Source: Kangiella sp.
GTDB taxonomy: Bacteria; Pseudomonadota; Gammaproteobacteria; Enterobacterales; Kangiellaceae
Direction of reading: 5' to 3'
Assembly: GCA_026195755.1 (NCBI GenBank)
Contig: JAPHRL010000062.1
Span: forward strand, 1-8,275
Length of the DNA: 8,275 nt
Shown here piece by piece: positions 1 through 6,662 of this stretch. Under the pieces are notes generated by a model. The model searched no databases and was not told the origin of the DNA. It was given only the letters and a program-made list of their open reading frames with translations. Position 1 is the stretch's first letter, and every line of letters begins with the position of its first letter. Both the position numbers and the translations under genes were made by a program.

Positions 1-472
1 CTTCCATGATGTCACTTTACCAACCAGCGATGGGACGACACAAATTGATCACATCATCATTTCCAGACAAGGTATTTTTGTTATTGAGACCAAAAACTAT
101 TCAGGCTGGATCTTTGGTTCAGAAAAGAGCCGCTTCTGGACGCAGGTAATTTATAAAACCAAGAACAAGTTTCAGAATCCTTTATTTCAAAACTACAAAC
201 ACATCAAAACTCTTCAAAACCTACTAAAGCTACCCACTCAATATTTTCATTCTGTCATTGTCTTTGCTGATGACTCGACTTTTAAAACCAGTTTGCCTAA
301 AAATATCATAAAAGATTATCAACTTAATAACTATATAAGCAGATTTGAGAGCAATTATTTAGACGACCAGCAAGTGATTGATGCCAGATGTGAAATTGAG
401 GATCACAGGCTACAGCAGGGATTTAAAACAAACCAGAAGCATATTCAAAATTTATCAAAAAACAGGCGCTAG
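1..472 (+). CDS. NERD-domain (nuclease-related) protein, 3' part, 5' end outside the window
   Basis: An open frame enters from the left edge (first full codon at 2) and ends with TAG at 470-472, giving the last 156 residues. Near the start it reads QIDHIIISRQGIFVIETKNY, the core of the NERD domain (PF08378). The Asp of IDH (about residue 16 of the visible part) and the E-T-K triad (about residues 29-31) match the PD-(D/E)XK-like acidic and lysine positions. The NPLFQN motif about 30 residues later is the conserved second half of the domain. NERD proteins are predicted DNA-processing enzymes, mostly of unknown biological role. The frame stops about 85 residues after that motif, with no helicase, kinase or zinc-ribbon domain following, so this is probably a short NERD-only protein or one whose partner domain lies upstream. 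The C-terminal end is rich in Lys, Asn and Gln. The family is clear; the function and full length are not. Confidence 0.85.
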   Translation, partial: FHDVTLPTSDGTTQIDHIIISRQGIFVIETKNYSGWIFGSEKSRFWTQVIYKTKNKFQNPLFQNYKHIKTLQNLLKLPTQYFHSVIVFADDSTFKTSLPKNIIKDYQLNNYISRFESNYLDDQQVIDARCEIEDHRLQQGFKTNQKHIQNLSKNRR

Positions 473-667
473 ACTTTCCACCTGCCGTAACACTGCTGAT
501 TAGACTGTCAGACTTTTTTATGGGTCTTCATCAATCGTCTTTGTGCCCACCCAACGACACAGACGGCAAAAAAGACACTTTAATAGGCGGTAATGAAATC
601 GATTGACTTAACTGATTTAACAATACAGATTACGGTAACAATAAGACAAATGCGATAATACTGGCCA

Positions 668-898
668 ATGCCATTAATGTGCAGTGTAAATAAAAAGGTC
701 CAACAATACATTAATGGATATGTATTAGACATGGTCAATGGAAATAGTGACGGCCAGCCCTTCATTGATAGTATGAGTGACTTAAGTCAGTCTGAGAATG
801 ATGCGATTGTACTCAAACATGATCTCAACGAAATCGTAACGGTTGATACTTGGATTGCGTTATTAAAGAAAACGGCTGAAGCTAGTAAAAGAAAGTGA
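668..898 (+). CDS. Possible small hypothetical protein, 76 aa
   Basis: This is the only open frame of any length in the 509-bp gap between the NERD gene and the GGDEF-EAL gene. I do not recognise the product. It is mostly polar, with an acidic and Ser-rich middle (residues 25-45) and a C-terminal stretch (about 58-76) that could form a basic amphipathic helix. It has no membrane segment. There is no clear Shine-Dalgarno sequence before the ATG at 668 or before the in-frame ATG at 677. A GATAAT hexamer with an upstream TG (651-659) resembles an extended -10 box, but it sits too close to the ATG to leave a normal leader. The ORF could be a real orphan gene, a remnant of a decayed gene, or chance. 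A stem-loop follows 25 bases after its stop. Confidence 0.35.
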   Translation: MPLMCSVNKKVQQYINGYVLDMVNGNSDGQPFIDSMSDLSQSENDAIVLKHDLNEIVTVDTWIALLKKTAEASKRK

Positions 899-922
899 AT
901 TAATAATAAGCGATATATTACA

Positions 923-959
923 AAGCAATGTGGTATCTACTATCAGTACTACTTTGCTT
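923..959. terminator. Stem-loop between converging frames, possible weak terminator
   Basis: The arms at 923-935 (AAGCAATGTGGTA) and 947-959 (TACTACTTTGCTT) pair over 13 positions with one mismatch and one G-T pair, leaving an 11-nt loop. It lies 25 bases after the small ORF (+) and 22 bases after the stop of the GGDEF-EAL gene (-), where a shared terminator would be expected. Neither strand has a strong T-run after the stem; the - strand has only a short AT-rich stretch. A classic Rho-independent terminator is therefore not proven. Confidence 0.4.
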
Positions 960-981
960 GGTATAAGCCCGTTAAATTAAG

Positions 982-2472
982 CTAACTTTTTATATGTTTT
1001 ACTAGGTCATCAACTCCCATCGGCTTTGCAAAATAGTAGCCCTGTGCCTCCTTGCAACCACATTGCTTAAGAAAGTTAAGCTGTTTTGCATTCTCGACCC
1101 CCTCAGCAACAGAACTAATACCAAAGTTGTTAGCTAAGTCGACAATAGATTTAACGATAATTTGTGAATTATTTTCTGTTTCGATTTTATCAATGAAAGA
1201 GCGATCTATTTTAAGCTCATCTACTGGCAAGTTTTTTAAGTTAGAAAGCGAAGTAAAGCCTGTACCAAAATCATCAATGGAGAACCGCAAACCAAGTTTC
1301 TTTAGGCTCTGGATAAATTTTTGACTCGTCGAAATATCATATATTGCTGTAGTTTCAGTAATTTCTAACTGACAGATTTTTGCGAAGTCCTGATATTCCT
1401 GAAAGATGTCATGCAAATTTTTTACCTGCTCTTCAATGTTTAGCTCTTTAGCAGAAATATTAATCGAGACTCTGCTAACCCAGTTTGGAATTAAGTCTGA
1501 GTCGAATAATTCTTTCTTGGCATTTGTGATTACCCATCGCGTAATATCAGGCATCAAGCCAATATCTTCTGCAACAGGGATGAATTGGTCAGGAGGTATA
1601 AAGCCCAACTGTGGATGTATCCAGCGTAAAAGTACCTCAACTCCAACAACTTCACGGTTTAAAAAAGAAAGTTGAGGCTGGTAAACGACATGAAAGTGCT
1701 GAAATAACTCTGGTTGCTTGAGTTCATTGATTAAGTTTTGTCGATGTTGTGCAATGTCAGAGAGTTCTCGACTGAAGAATGAGTACTGCTCCTCTCCATG
1801 ACTTTTAGCGTTATGTAAAGCTATACTGGCAGCCGAAAGGAGTGACTTACTTTGACTTCCATCAGTCGGTGCAATGGCTACACCCATTGAAAGTTTAAAG
1901 GGTATCATTAGTGCCTCACTTGATTTATGGAGCTGTCTAAACACCAACTCAGGAAGGTTATCTATGATGTCCCGATCATTGTCTATTGTGACTGCCAAAC
2001 CAAACTGATCTGAACCTAATCGACCCATTAAGCTATTGTTGTGAAAATACTCCCAAAGCTGCGAGGTGATTTTCTGTAACACCCTATCTCCAGCCTGGTG
2101 ACCAAATTCCTGGTTCAATTGTGAAAAGCGATTGATATCAAGATAAATTAGAATGAGAACCTTATTATCTGGAAGGCTAGATAACTGCTTGTCTAGCAAC
2201 CGAGTAAACTGATAATGTCTTGGCAGCTGAGTAACTGGGTCGAGAATCAGCAATTTCTCTGTACCCTCAACAGCTCGTCTCAACAAAATAAACAAAAGTA
2301 CAGCCGTAACTAGAACATAAAACCATCCTTTGTATGTTTGCATCAAATTTATCATGGTCGAGTCATCGAAAAGTGCTTCAACTGCTTTATCCGAAAATAG
2401 AATCCAGAGCCCACCTATAACGGCATAAATCAAAGTCCCTCTGAATGCGGTAACAAATGTCTTTTTTTGCAT
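982..2472 (-). CDS. Membrane-anchored GGDEF-EAL protein, probable c-di-GMP phosphodiesterase with degenerate GGDEF
   Basis: The product has 496 residues. An N-terminal membrane module has two hydrophobic segments (about 10-27 and 48-64) around a short extracytoplasmic loop, including SDKAVEALF and QTYKGWFYVL. This is a common input module of bacterial kinases and cyclases. A GGDEF domain follows (about 75-235); it keeps DINRF near the metal site and GHQAGD, but its signature is GSDQF (153-157), so cyclase activity is unlikely. The EAL domain (about 245-496) looks catalytically complete: EVLLR (279-283, Val for Ala in EAL), N338, ITET with E373, DDFGTG (400-405), K421, E457 in AEGVE, and Q477 in QGYYF. 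The expected reaction is hydrolysis of cyclic di-GMP to pGpG at the cytoplasmic face. The gene is last in a four-gene - strand cluster, 23 nt after the YjdF-like gene. AAGGAT lies about 10 nt upstream of the ATG. Domain assignment is firm; activity is inferred from residues. Confidence 0.95.
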   Translation of the reverse strand: MQKKTFVTAFRGTLIYAVIGGLWILFSDKAVEALFDDSTMINLMQTYKGWFYVLVTAVLLFILLRRAVEGTEKLLILDPVTQLPRHYQFTRLLDKQLSSLPDNKVLILIYLDINRFSQLNQEFGHQAGDRVLQKITSQLWEYFHNNSLMGRLGSDQFGLAVTIDNDRDIIDNLPELVFRQLHKSSEALMIPFKLSMGVAIAPTDGSQSKSLLSAASIALHNAKSHGEEQYSFFSRELSDIAQHRQNLINELKQPELFQHFHVVYQPQLSFLNREVVGVEVLLRWIHPQLGFIPPDQFIPVAEDIGLMPDITRWVITNAKKELFDSDLIPNWVSRVSINISAKELNIEEQVKNLHDIFQEYQDFAKICQLEITETTAIYDISTSQKFIQSLKKLGLRFSIDDFGTGFTSLSNLKNLPVDELKIDRSFIDKIETENNSQIIVKSIVDLANNFGISSVAEGVENAKQLNFLKQCGCKEAQGYYFAKPMGVDDLVKHIKS

Positions 2473-2495
2473 GCCTATGCTTATCCTTTTAACTT

Positions 2496-3167
2496 TCAGT
2501 GCTTATTTCTGTGCTTGAATAATCTTGGGTTACTATGAATAAAGGATGACACCCAACGTTCTAGAAATGATCGTTTACGACTTTTTTTAATGTAAATATA
2601 ACCTAAGATAGCAATCGTCAAAGCACCTATCGAGTCAACGATGAGATCCCACATAGTATCAGTTAAACCAGATGGATCACCGAGCATGGGTTTTTGCATG
2701 TTCATGCCAAAGAAACTGTCCATAGCAAACTCAAAGATCTCCCAGACCACCCCGAAGCCTACTGCAAAAAGAAAAGCGAAAAATGCTACAAAACCAGGTT
2801 TCATGTGCATACCGATTTCTTCCGTCTCGTTGAGAACATGCACCATCAGGAAGCCGATAATTCCCAGTAGAAATCCAGAAGTGGTATGCAGTGCCACATC
2901 CCACCACCAGAAACGTGTGTAATAGTCCCTGATTTCTCCAAGAAATAACGAAGCAAAAATAAAAGCAATCGCCATCAAAGAAAATATTGGTGGAATATAA
3001 ACATCAAAAAACTTGGCCAGAACCAATGGCGCAAGTGTAATGATGATAATTCCTGTCGTAATAACAGCAGTGAACCATTGCTTTGACCATAATGCCAATA
3101 CCAACTCTGCAATAAGAATAAGCTGTAGAACAATAGTGATCCGCTTGTGAATAATCTGCTCTTGCAT
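2496..3167 (-). CDS. YjdF-like (DUF2238) integral membrane protein
   Basis: The product has 223 residues and about six hydrophobic segments (roughly 10-27, 33-51, 58-76, 92-112, 126-145 and 175-192), so it is an inner-membrane protein. Motifs typical of the DUF2238/YjdF family (PF09997) are visible: WWWDVALHTTSG (87-98), VVWEIFEFAMD (140-150) and TDTMWDLIVDSIGA (169-182). Its length is close to that of E. coli YjdF (about 209 residues). The conserved Asp, His and Glu residues lie in or next to membrane segments, which could suggest a membrane-embedded active or metal site, but no reaction has been assigned to the family. The C-terminus is a basic cytoplasmic tail (KKSRKR at 194-199). The gene starts 19 nt after the GDYXXLXY gene, and its ribosome binding site is weak, so translation may depend on coupling. 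No specific function can be given. Confidence 0.88.
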   Translation of the reverse strand: MQEQIIHKRITIVLQLILIAELVLALWSKQWFTAVITTGIIIITLAPLVLAKFFDVYIPPIFSLMAIAFIFASLFLGEIRDYYTRFWWWDVALHTTSGFLLGIIGFLMVHVLNETEEIGMHMKPGFVAFFAFLFAVGFGVVWEIFEFAMDSFFGMNMQKPMLGDPSGLTDTMWDLIVDSIGALTIAILGYIYIKKSRKRSFLERWVSSFIHSNPRLFKHRNKH

Positions 3168-3186
3168 AGTAGTCTAATAAATTAAT

Positions 3187-3756
3187 TTAAAGTTGTTCTT
3201 GCTGAATTTCAATGTACTCTTTTATGGGCATGTCATTAATCATTAGTTCCTCAATAGTGCCCTTCCCTTTATATACACGCACCTTAGCATAAACATCTTC
3301 AACCTCATCTCTTTGACGTCGCCACACCGCAGACTCAATTTTGGGGGCATTTTCCTCAGAGGCAAAATAGCGATCGAAAGGTAAACTTACCAGATAGCCA
3401 CCGTCATAACGTCTATAAAAGGTTTCAAGGTAGAGATAGTCCTGATCATCCTCCGGCTTAACATCGGTTAAAACTTCCAGCACTGCGTAGCCTTCATCAT
3501 CAACTCCGACTAAGGCGTAGACCCAGTCTTCACTTTCAATTTCTGCTCCTTCCATAACTGGAACCACTTCCTGGTCAGCGGCATAACTCAGGGTCACATA
3601 GCGTCCTCGAAAGGGGTCATAGGGGTCGATTGGGCGTGTTTTGAATTTATAGGCGGTTCCTTCTGCCAAAATCTGGTTTTGCTCAAAAATCATATAACCT
3701 GGAACAGCAAGTTGAATGGCAAATAAAACGACTAATAAAATCAATGTTGGTTTCAT
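3187..3756 (-). CDS. GDYXXLXY-domain protein, membrane-anchored
   Basis: The product has 189 residues. An N-terminal hydrophobic segment (about 4-24) acts as a signal anchor, with the rest probably in the periplasm. The family signature appears as DPFRGRYVTLSY (47-58), matching the GDYxxLxY pattern of PF14345 with Arg in place of Asp. The remainder is acidic and predicted to be mostly beta, ending in a charged tail. Members of this family are usually encoded directly after DUF2157 or DUF4401 membrane proteins, as here. The ATGA at 3753-3756 is both the stop of the DUF2157 gene and the start of this one, so translational coupling is very likely and the start is fixed. The function is unknown; the pairing suggests a complex with the DUF2157 protein. 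Confidence 0.9.
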   Translation of the reverse strand: MKPTLILLVVLFAIQLAVPGYMIFEQNQILAEGTAYKFKTRPIDPYDPFRGRYVTLSYAADQEVVPVMEGAEIESEDWVYALVGVDDEGYAVLEVLTDVKPEDDQDYLYLETFYRRYDGGYLVSLPFDRYFASEENAPKIESAVWRRQRDEVEDVYAKVRVYKGKGTIEELMINDMPIKEYIEIQQEQL

Positions 3757-5087
3757 GCTGCTTCCTCCTGTTGTGCTGACACGTCCCGTTTGAGCTTCCT
3801 GTTATACCAAATGTTAACTCCGAGGAAGGCACTACCAATAAAGATAAATACAATACCTTTGAGCACAAAGGGGATGTCACTATCAAAGAAACGGAACAAT
3901 ACCAGGAAGGAGAACCAGAGCAGGCCGGCATTAAGCAACATGAGTCTATGTTGATTAATCCCTTGCGACATTATGACCACTGAGGCAATCAAGACATAAA
4001 GATTTGTAAGAGTGATATAGACCAGCTCTGGCAATTTAATTGGAATGCCGATGACTCCTAGTATCGCCAGCAACATGCTAGTGATCAACGCCCACTGGTT
4101 GATCCCCAGACGCTTAAACTTGAGGATGATAAAGCCAATCGTTGCCAATACTGATATTGCAAAAACCAGTAGAATCAAATAATCATTAAATACAAACTTT
4201 GACTCTGAATCCAAGTGGCTATACCGATAAAAACCCTCCCAGGTCAGCATGAGACTGATGCTGGCAATACCCAGGGCTCCAGCAGATGAAAAAGGATTGC
4301 CCCAGAAGCCATGACTCTTAAAACCGAAGAGCCACTTGCCTAAAGAATAATATAAAACTGATAGCGCGAGCAGGATGTATATCATCCAGTCGTCGATGGG
4401 GGATTTCCAACTAACGCTATAAATTATAGAGAAGGTACTGCCAATGATCACAAACCACAGCGCCCATTGGAATAATACATATCGCTGCTGTTTGTAAAGG
4501 CCGTATAAATAAGGGGCAAGCAACAGGTAATAGAGCCAATAGGGTTCACGCTCTAAGCCACACAGCCATAATATTAATGCGCAAACAAGGATCAAGACTC
4601 CCGCTGAACCAATTAAATAAAGGATTGGAATACCGAGCACCAGCCAGGTCACTAAAAATCGTTCCAGATCCCCATAGATATGATAGGTCTGGCTGATTAA
4701 AGCAATACTTGCTGCTGTCGCGAAAAATAATAAGGTTCCGGCTGCTTCTCTTAAGCCTGTTAACTGCGGCTTATAACGGACAGAGTACCAGGCAAGAGCC
4801 TGCGCCAGTATTAACGGTAGGATAGACAGAACGGTCCGTGTTCCCTTGCCAAAGCTTTCCCAATTATGGGCAACTAACAAAATAATACCGCCCCCAATCA
4901 GAATGGCACCCAGCGAGATGAGCATTAAACTGCTCCAGCTAGAATAAAAGCTGTCGACATGGCTGGTGGAATATCGATTGAGTATTTGAGCTTGTTGTTC
5001 CGCCCTAATTATCCCCTGCTTAACCCAATCCCCAGACTCACTCTCTAGCCAGCTTTTTTGATTTTTAGTGCACTGTTTAGGTTCCAT
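3753..5087 (-). CDS. DUF2157 polytopic membrane protein
   Basis: The product has 444 residues. A short soluble N-terminus (1-50) includes a helix-rich stretch (WVKQGIIRAEQQAQIL), typical of the DUF2157 head. At least ten membrane segments follow, from about residue 52 to 428. Recognisable family blocks are the Gly-rich first segment ending in LLVAHNWESFGKGTR (70-84) and ISQTYHIYGDLERFLVTW (131-148), both characteristic of DUF2157 (PF09925). The C-terminus is charged and cytoplasmic. The biochemical function is unknown. It is the first gene of the - strand cluster and overlaps the GDYXXLXY gene by 4 nt. A good Shine-Dalgarno (GGAAGGA, complement of 5092-5098) precedes the ATG and supports the start. 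It shares a 114-bp divergent intergenic region with the ion channel gene; I could not pick a convincing - strand promoter there. Confidence 0.9.
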   Translation of the reverse strand: MEPKQCTKNQKSWLESESGDWVKQGIIRAEQQAQILNRYSTSHVDSFYSSWSSLMLISLGAILIGGGIILLVAHNWESFGKGTRTVLSILPLILAQALAWYSVRYKPQLTGLREAAGTLLFFATAASIALISQTYHIYGDLERFLVTWLVLGIPILYLIGSAGVLILVCALILWLCGLEREPYWLYYLLLAPYLYGLYKQQRYVLFQWALWFVIIGSTFSIIYSVSWKSPIDDWMIYILLALSVLYYSLGKWLFGFKSHGFWGNPFSSAGALGIASISLMLTWEGFYRYSHLDSESKFVFNDYLILLVFAISVLATIGFIILKFKRLGINQWALITSMLLAILGVIGIPIKLPELVYITLTNLYVLIASVVIMSQGINQHRLMLLNAGLLWFSFLVLFRFFDSDIPFVLKGIVFIFIGSAFLGVNIWYNRKLKRDVSAQQEEAA

Positions 5088-5145
5088 GAGATCCTTCCGT
5101 TTATATTTTATCCAACACTATAGCATTGAGACTAACGGATGCCTA

Positions 5146-5173
5146 TTGCCTATTTTTTCTGCTAAAGTATTGT
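5146..5173 (+). promoter_or_regulatory. Possible sigma70 promoter for the ion channel gene
   Basis: TTGCCT (5146-5151) and TATTGT (5168-5173) are separated by 16 bases, and each matches four of six consensus bases. The ATG lies about 28 bases beyond the -10 box. The position is right but the match is modest. Confidence 0.35.
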
Positions 5174-5201
5174 AACTTGCTGACAAACATAGGTTTCAAT
5201 C

Positions 5202-5648
5202 ATGGTATTTATTCTTGTCGTGACCATTATATTGATCATGATAACCGTTGGCGTTCACTACCAAGTGCTTTATGGCATCTCAGTTTTCCTAGAGCGAATA
5301 AAAACAGCTGGGCGCTATAAGGTTATGCTTGGAGTATTAATGGCCCTGATCGCACACTTTATAGAGATTTGGATATTTGGAATTGCTTATTACCTGATTA
5401 GCAACTATCACGAAAGTCCAGATAATCTAGTCAATGTTGACGGGGAAGTCGTGAATGACTTTTTCAGCTGTATTTACTTTTCTTTTGCGTCATACAGTAG
5501 CTTAGGTTTCGGTGATATTGTACCGGAGGGCCCAATCCGATTTATGTCAGGCATTGAGGCTGTAATCGGCCTAGTTTTTATTGCTTGGACGGCATCATTA
5601 CTCTACCTGGAAATGCAAAAACACTGGATTAAGCCTCATCAGAAATAG
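5202..5648 (+). CDS. Small two-pore-domain-type (Ion_trans_2) potassium-channel-like protein
   Basis: The product has 148 residues. Three hydrophobic segments (about 3-27, 43-65 and 115-136) surround a pore helix and selectivity-filter region (about 86-105). The filter reads SSLGFGDIVP (99-108), equivalent to the TVGYGD filter of potassium channels with Leu for Val and Phe for Tyr. This places it in the Ion_trans_2 family (PF07885). The probable role is cation, likely K+, conduction in the inner membrane as an oligomer. It has no cytoplasmic RCK/TrkA or cyclic-nucleotide-binding domain, so gating is not evident. It stands alone on the + strand, divergent from the DUF2157 cluster and convergent with sodB. 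The ribosome binding site is weak (a TAGG about 9 nt upstream). The channel fold is well supported; the ion and physiological role are inferred. Confidence 0.85.
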   Translation: MVFILVVTIILIMITVGVHYQVLYGISVFLERIKTAGRYKVMLGVLMALIAHFIEIWIFGIAYYLISNYHESPDNLVNVDGEVVNDFFSCIYFSFASYSSLGFGDIVPEGPIRFMSGIEAVIGLVFIAWTASLLYLEMQKHWIKPHQK

Positions 5649-5722
5649 ATTTTAGCCACCAAGAAATTAAAGCTTAACGATTAGGGTGTGAAGTTAAAGG
5701 GAAATATCTACAGGATAATTTA

Positions 5723-5844
5723 TGTCACTCCCGCGAAGGCGGGAGTCCATAAAGATATTTCTAAAGAATGGATTCACCCAAGGGCATTCCTTTTAGTCAC
5801 CCGCCTTCACGGGCGACCACAGGGAGTGCCCGTGGTAAATGACA
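5723..5844. repeat. Compound palindromic intergenic repeat (MITE/REP-like) with TGTCA/TGACA ends
   Basis: A 122-bp block fills most of the convergent gap between the channel gene and sodB. It begins TGTCA (5723-5727) and ends TGACA (5840-5844). Inside are a perfect 8-bp stem with a GAAG loop (5727-5734 with 5739-5746, ACTCCCGC/GCGGGAGT), a second CCCG/CGGG stem around CCTTCA (5797-5818, one mismatch), and a CCAC/GTGG stem with one bulge around 5817-5835. TCCAT (5746-5750) and ATGGA (5768-5772) form an inner inverted pair. GC-rich hairpins of the form TCCCGCGAAGGCGGGA are, as I recall, dispersed repeats in many proteobacterial genomes. Lying between two converging genes, the hairpins could stop transcription or protect mRNA ends, although no T-run follows. 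Confidence 0.7.
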
Positions 5845-5869
5845 ATACTTGATTTGGAAGTTGACCGGA

Positions 5870-6451
5870 TTATGCGAAGTTCTTCGCAGCAAAGTCCCAG
5901 TTAGCCAGTTCCCAGAAATGCTTCAAATATTCTGGGCGAGCGTTACGATAATCAACGTAGTATGCATGTTCCCAAACGTCAACAGTCAACAATGGAGTCA
6001 TGCCTGCGTCAGTAATTGGTGTGCCAGCATTGCTAGTGTTAACAATTTCTAAATTTCCGCTGGAGTTTTTAACTAGCCAAGTCCAACCAGAACCAAAATT
6101 ACCGGCAGCACTAGCTGTAAATTTCTCTTTAAAGTCAGCGAAAGAACCGAATGCTGAATTAATGGCATCAGCTAATGCACCTGATGGTTCACCACCACCA
6201 TTTGGGCTTAAGCTGTTCCAGTAGAATGTGTGATTCCATACTTGCGCGGCATTATTGAAAACACCACCTTCAGATGTACGGATAATATCTTCAAGTGATT
6301 TACCTGCGAAATCAGTGCCGTCAATCATCTTGTTCAAGTTAGTCACATAGGCTTGATGGTGCTTGCCATAATGATAATTGATGGTTTCTTCTGAAATATG
6401 TGGCGCTAACGCATCACGGTCATATGGTAATGCAGGAAGTTCAATTGCCAT
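5870..6451 (-). CDS. sodB: Iron superoxide dismutase
   Basis: The product has 193 residues, the usual length for bacterial Fe-SOD. It converts superoxide to hydrogen peroxide and oxygen in the cytoplasm. All four metal ligands are present: H27 (in NYHYGKHHQAY), H74 (in QVWNHTFYW), D158 and H162 (in DVWEHAYY). The second-sphere glutamine is Q70 in NNAAQVWNH, the Fe-type position; Mn enzymes carry Gly there and a Gln further along. Long stretches such as GSGWTWLVKNS and NAGTPITD match E. coli SodB. The start is supported by AGGAGA six nt upstream (complement of 6458-6463). The gene is monocistronic, diverging from the spermidine-synthase-like operon with its own promoter and converging on the channel gene. 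I cannot see a clear Fur box or small-RNA site. Confidence 0.98.
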   Translation of the reverse strand: MAIELPALPYDRDALAPHISEETINYHYGKHHQAYVTNLNKMIDGTDFAGKSLEDIIRTSEGGVFNNAAQVWNHTFYWNSLSPNGGGEPSGALADAINSAFGSFADFKEKFTASAAGNFGSGWTWLVKNSSGNLEIVNTSNAGTPITDAGMTPLLTVDVWEHAYYVDYRNARPEYLKHFWELANWDFAAKNFA

Positions 6452-6518
6452 GTTATCTCTCCTAGTTTGAAAATTGGGTTACAGAAAAAATTGTTACGCT
6501 CACTGTAGTAGGTCATAC

Positions 6519-6547
6519 ATTCTAACACGTTAAAATCTACGACCCAA
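6519..6547 (-). promoter_or_regulatory. Probable sodB promoter
   Basis: On the - strand, TTGGGT (complement of 6542-6547) and TAGAAT (complement of 6519-6524) are 17 bases apart. The -10 box matches five of six bases and is preceded by TGT, giving an extended -10 (TGnTAGAAT). Transcription would begin near 6512, leaving a leader of about 60 nt. Confidence 0.5.
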
Positions 6548-6602
6548 TAGAGCCCAGCTATCACAGTCGGATTTTGTAGACTCTATTAGCCTTTGATTGG
6601 CT

Positions 6603-6630
6603 TTGACTTTCCCTGCCATTCCCTTATTAT
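6603..6630 (+). promoter_or_regulatory. Probable sigma70 promoter of the spermidine-synthase-like operon
   Basis: TTGACT (6603-6608) and TATTAT (6625-6630) are 16 bases apart, each matching five of six consensus bases. The ATG at 6663 lies 32 bases beyond the -10 box, which gives a short leader. Confidence 0.6.
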
Positions 6631-6662
6631 CATTGTTCATTTAATCAATAATAAAAGACATC

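Noticed and set aside
496..520. CTGA/TCAG stem followed by six T after the NERD gene, as a Rho-independent terminator
   Set aside because: The stem is only four base pairs and AT-containing, too weak to support a call despite the T-run.
580..765. 61-codon frame on the - strand
   Set aside because: It overlaps the + strand small ORF, has no ribosome site, and its hydrophobic composition looks like chance translation of AT-rich DNA.
1052..1675. Two + strand frames inside the GGDEF-EAL gene
   Set aside because: The - strand frame has complete domain motifs across this whole stretch, so these are antisense shadows.
3683..3931. 82-codon - strand frame across the DUF2157/GDYXXLXY junction
   Set aside because: It overlaps both well-supported genes in another frame and matches no family I know.
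5126..5320. 64-codon + strand frame overlapping the start of the channel gene
   Set aside because: The channel frame shows membrane segments and a selectivity filter; this one is an overlapping shadow.
5723..5844. CRISPR array or insertion sequence
   Set aside because: There is no regularly spaced direct repeat and no transposase frame; the structure is a set of inverted repeats only.
5849..6224. Two + strand frames opposite sodB
   Set aside because: sodB is unambiguous, with all metal ligands, so these are antisense shadows.
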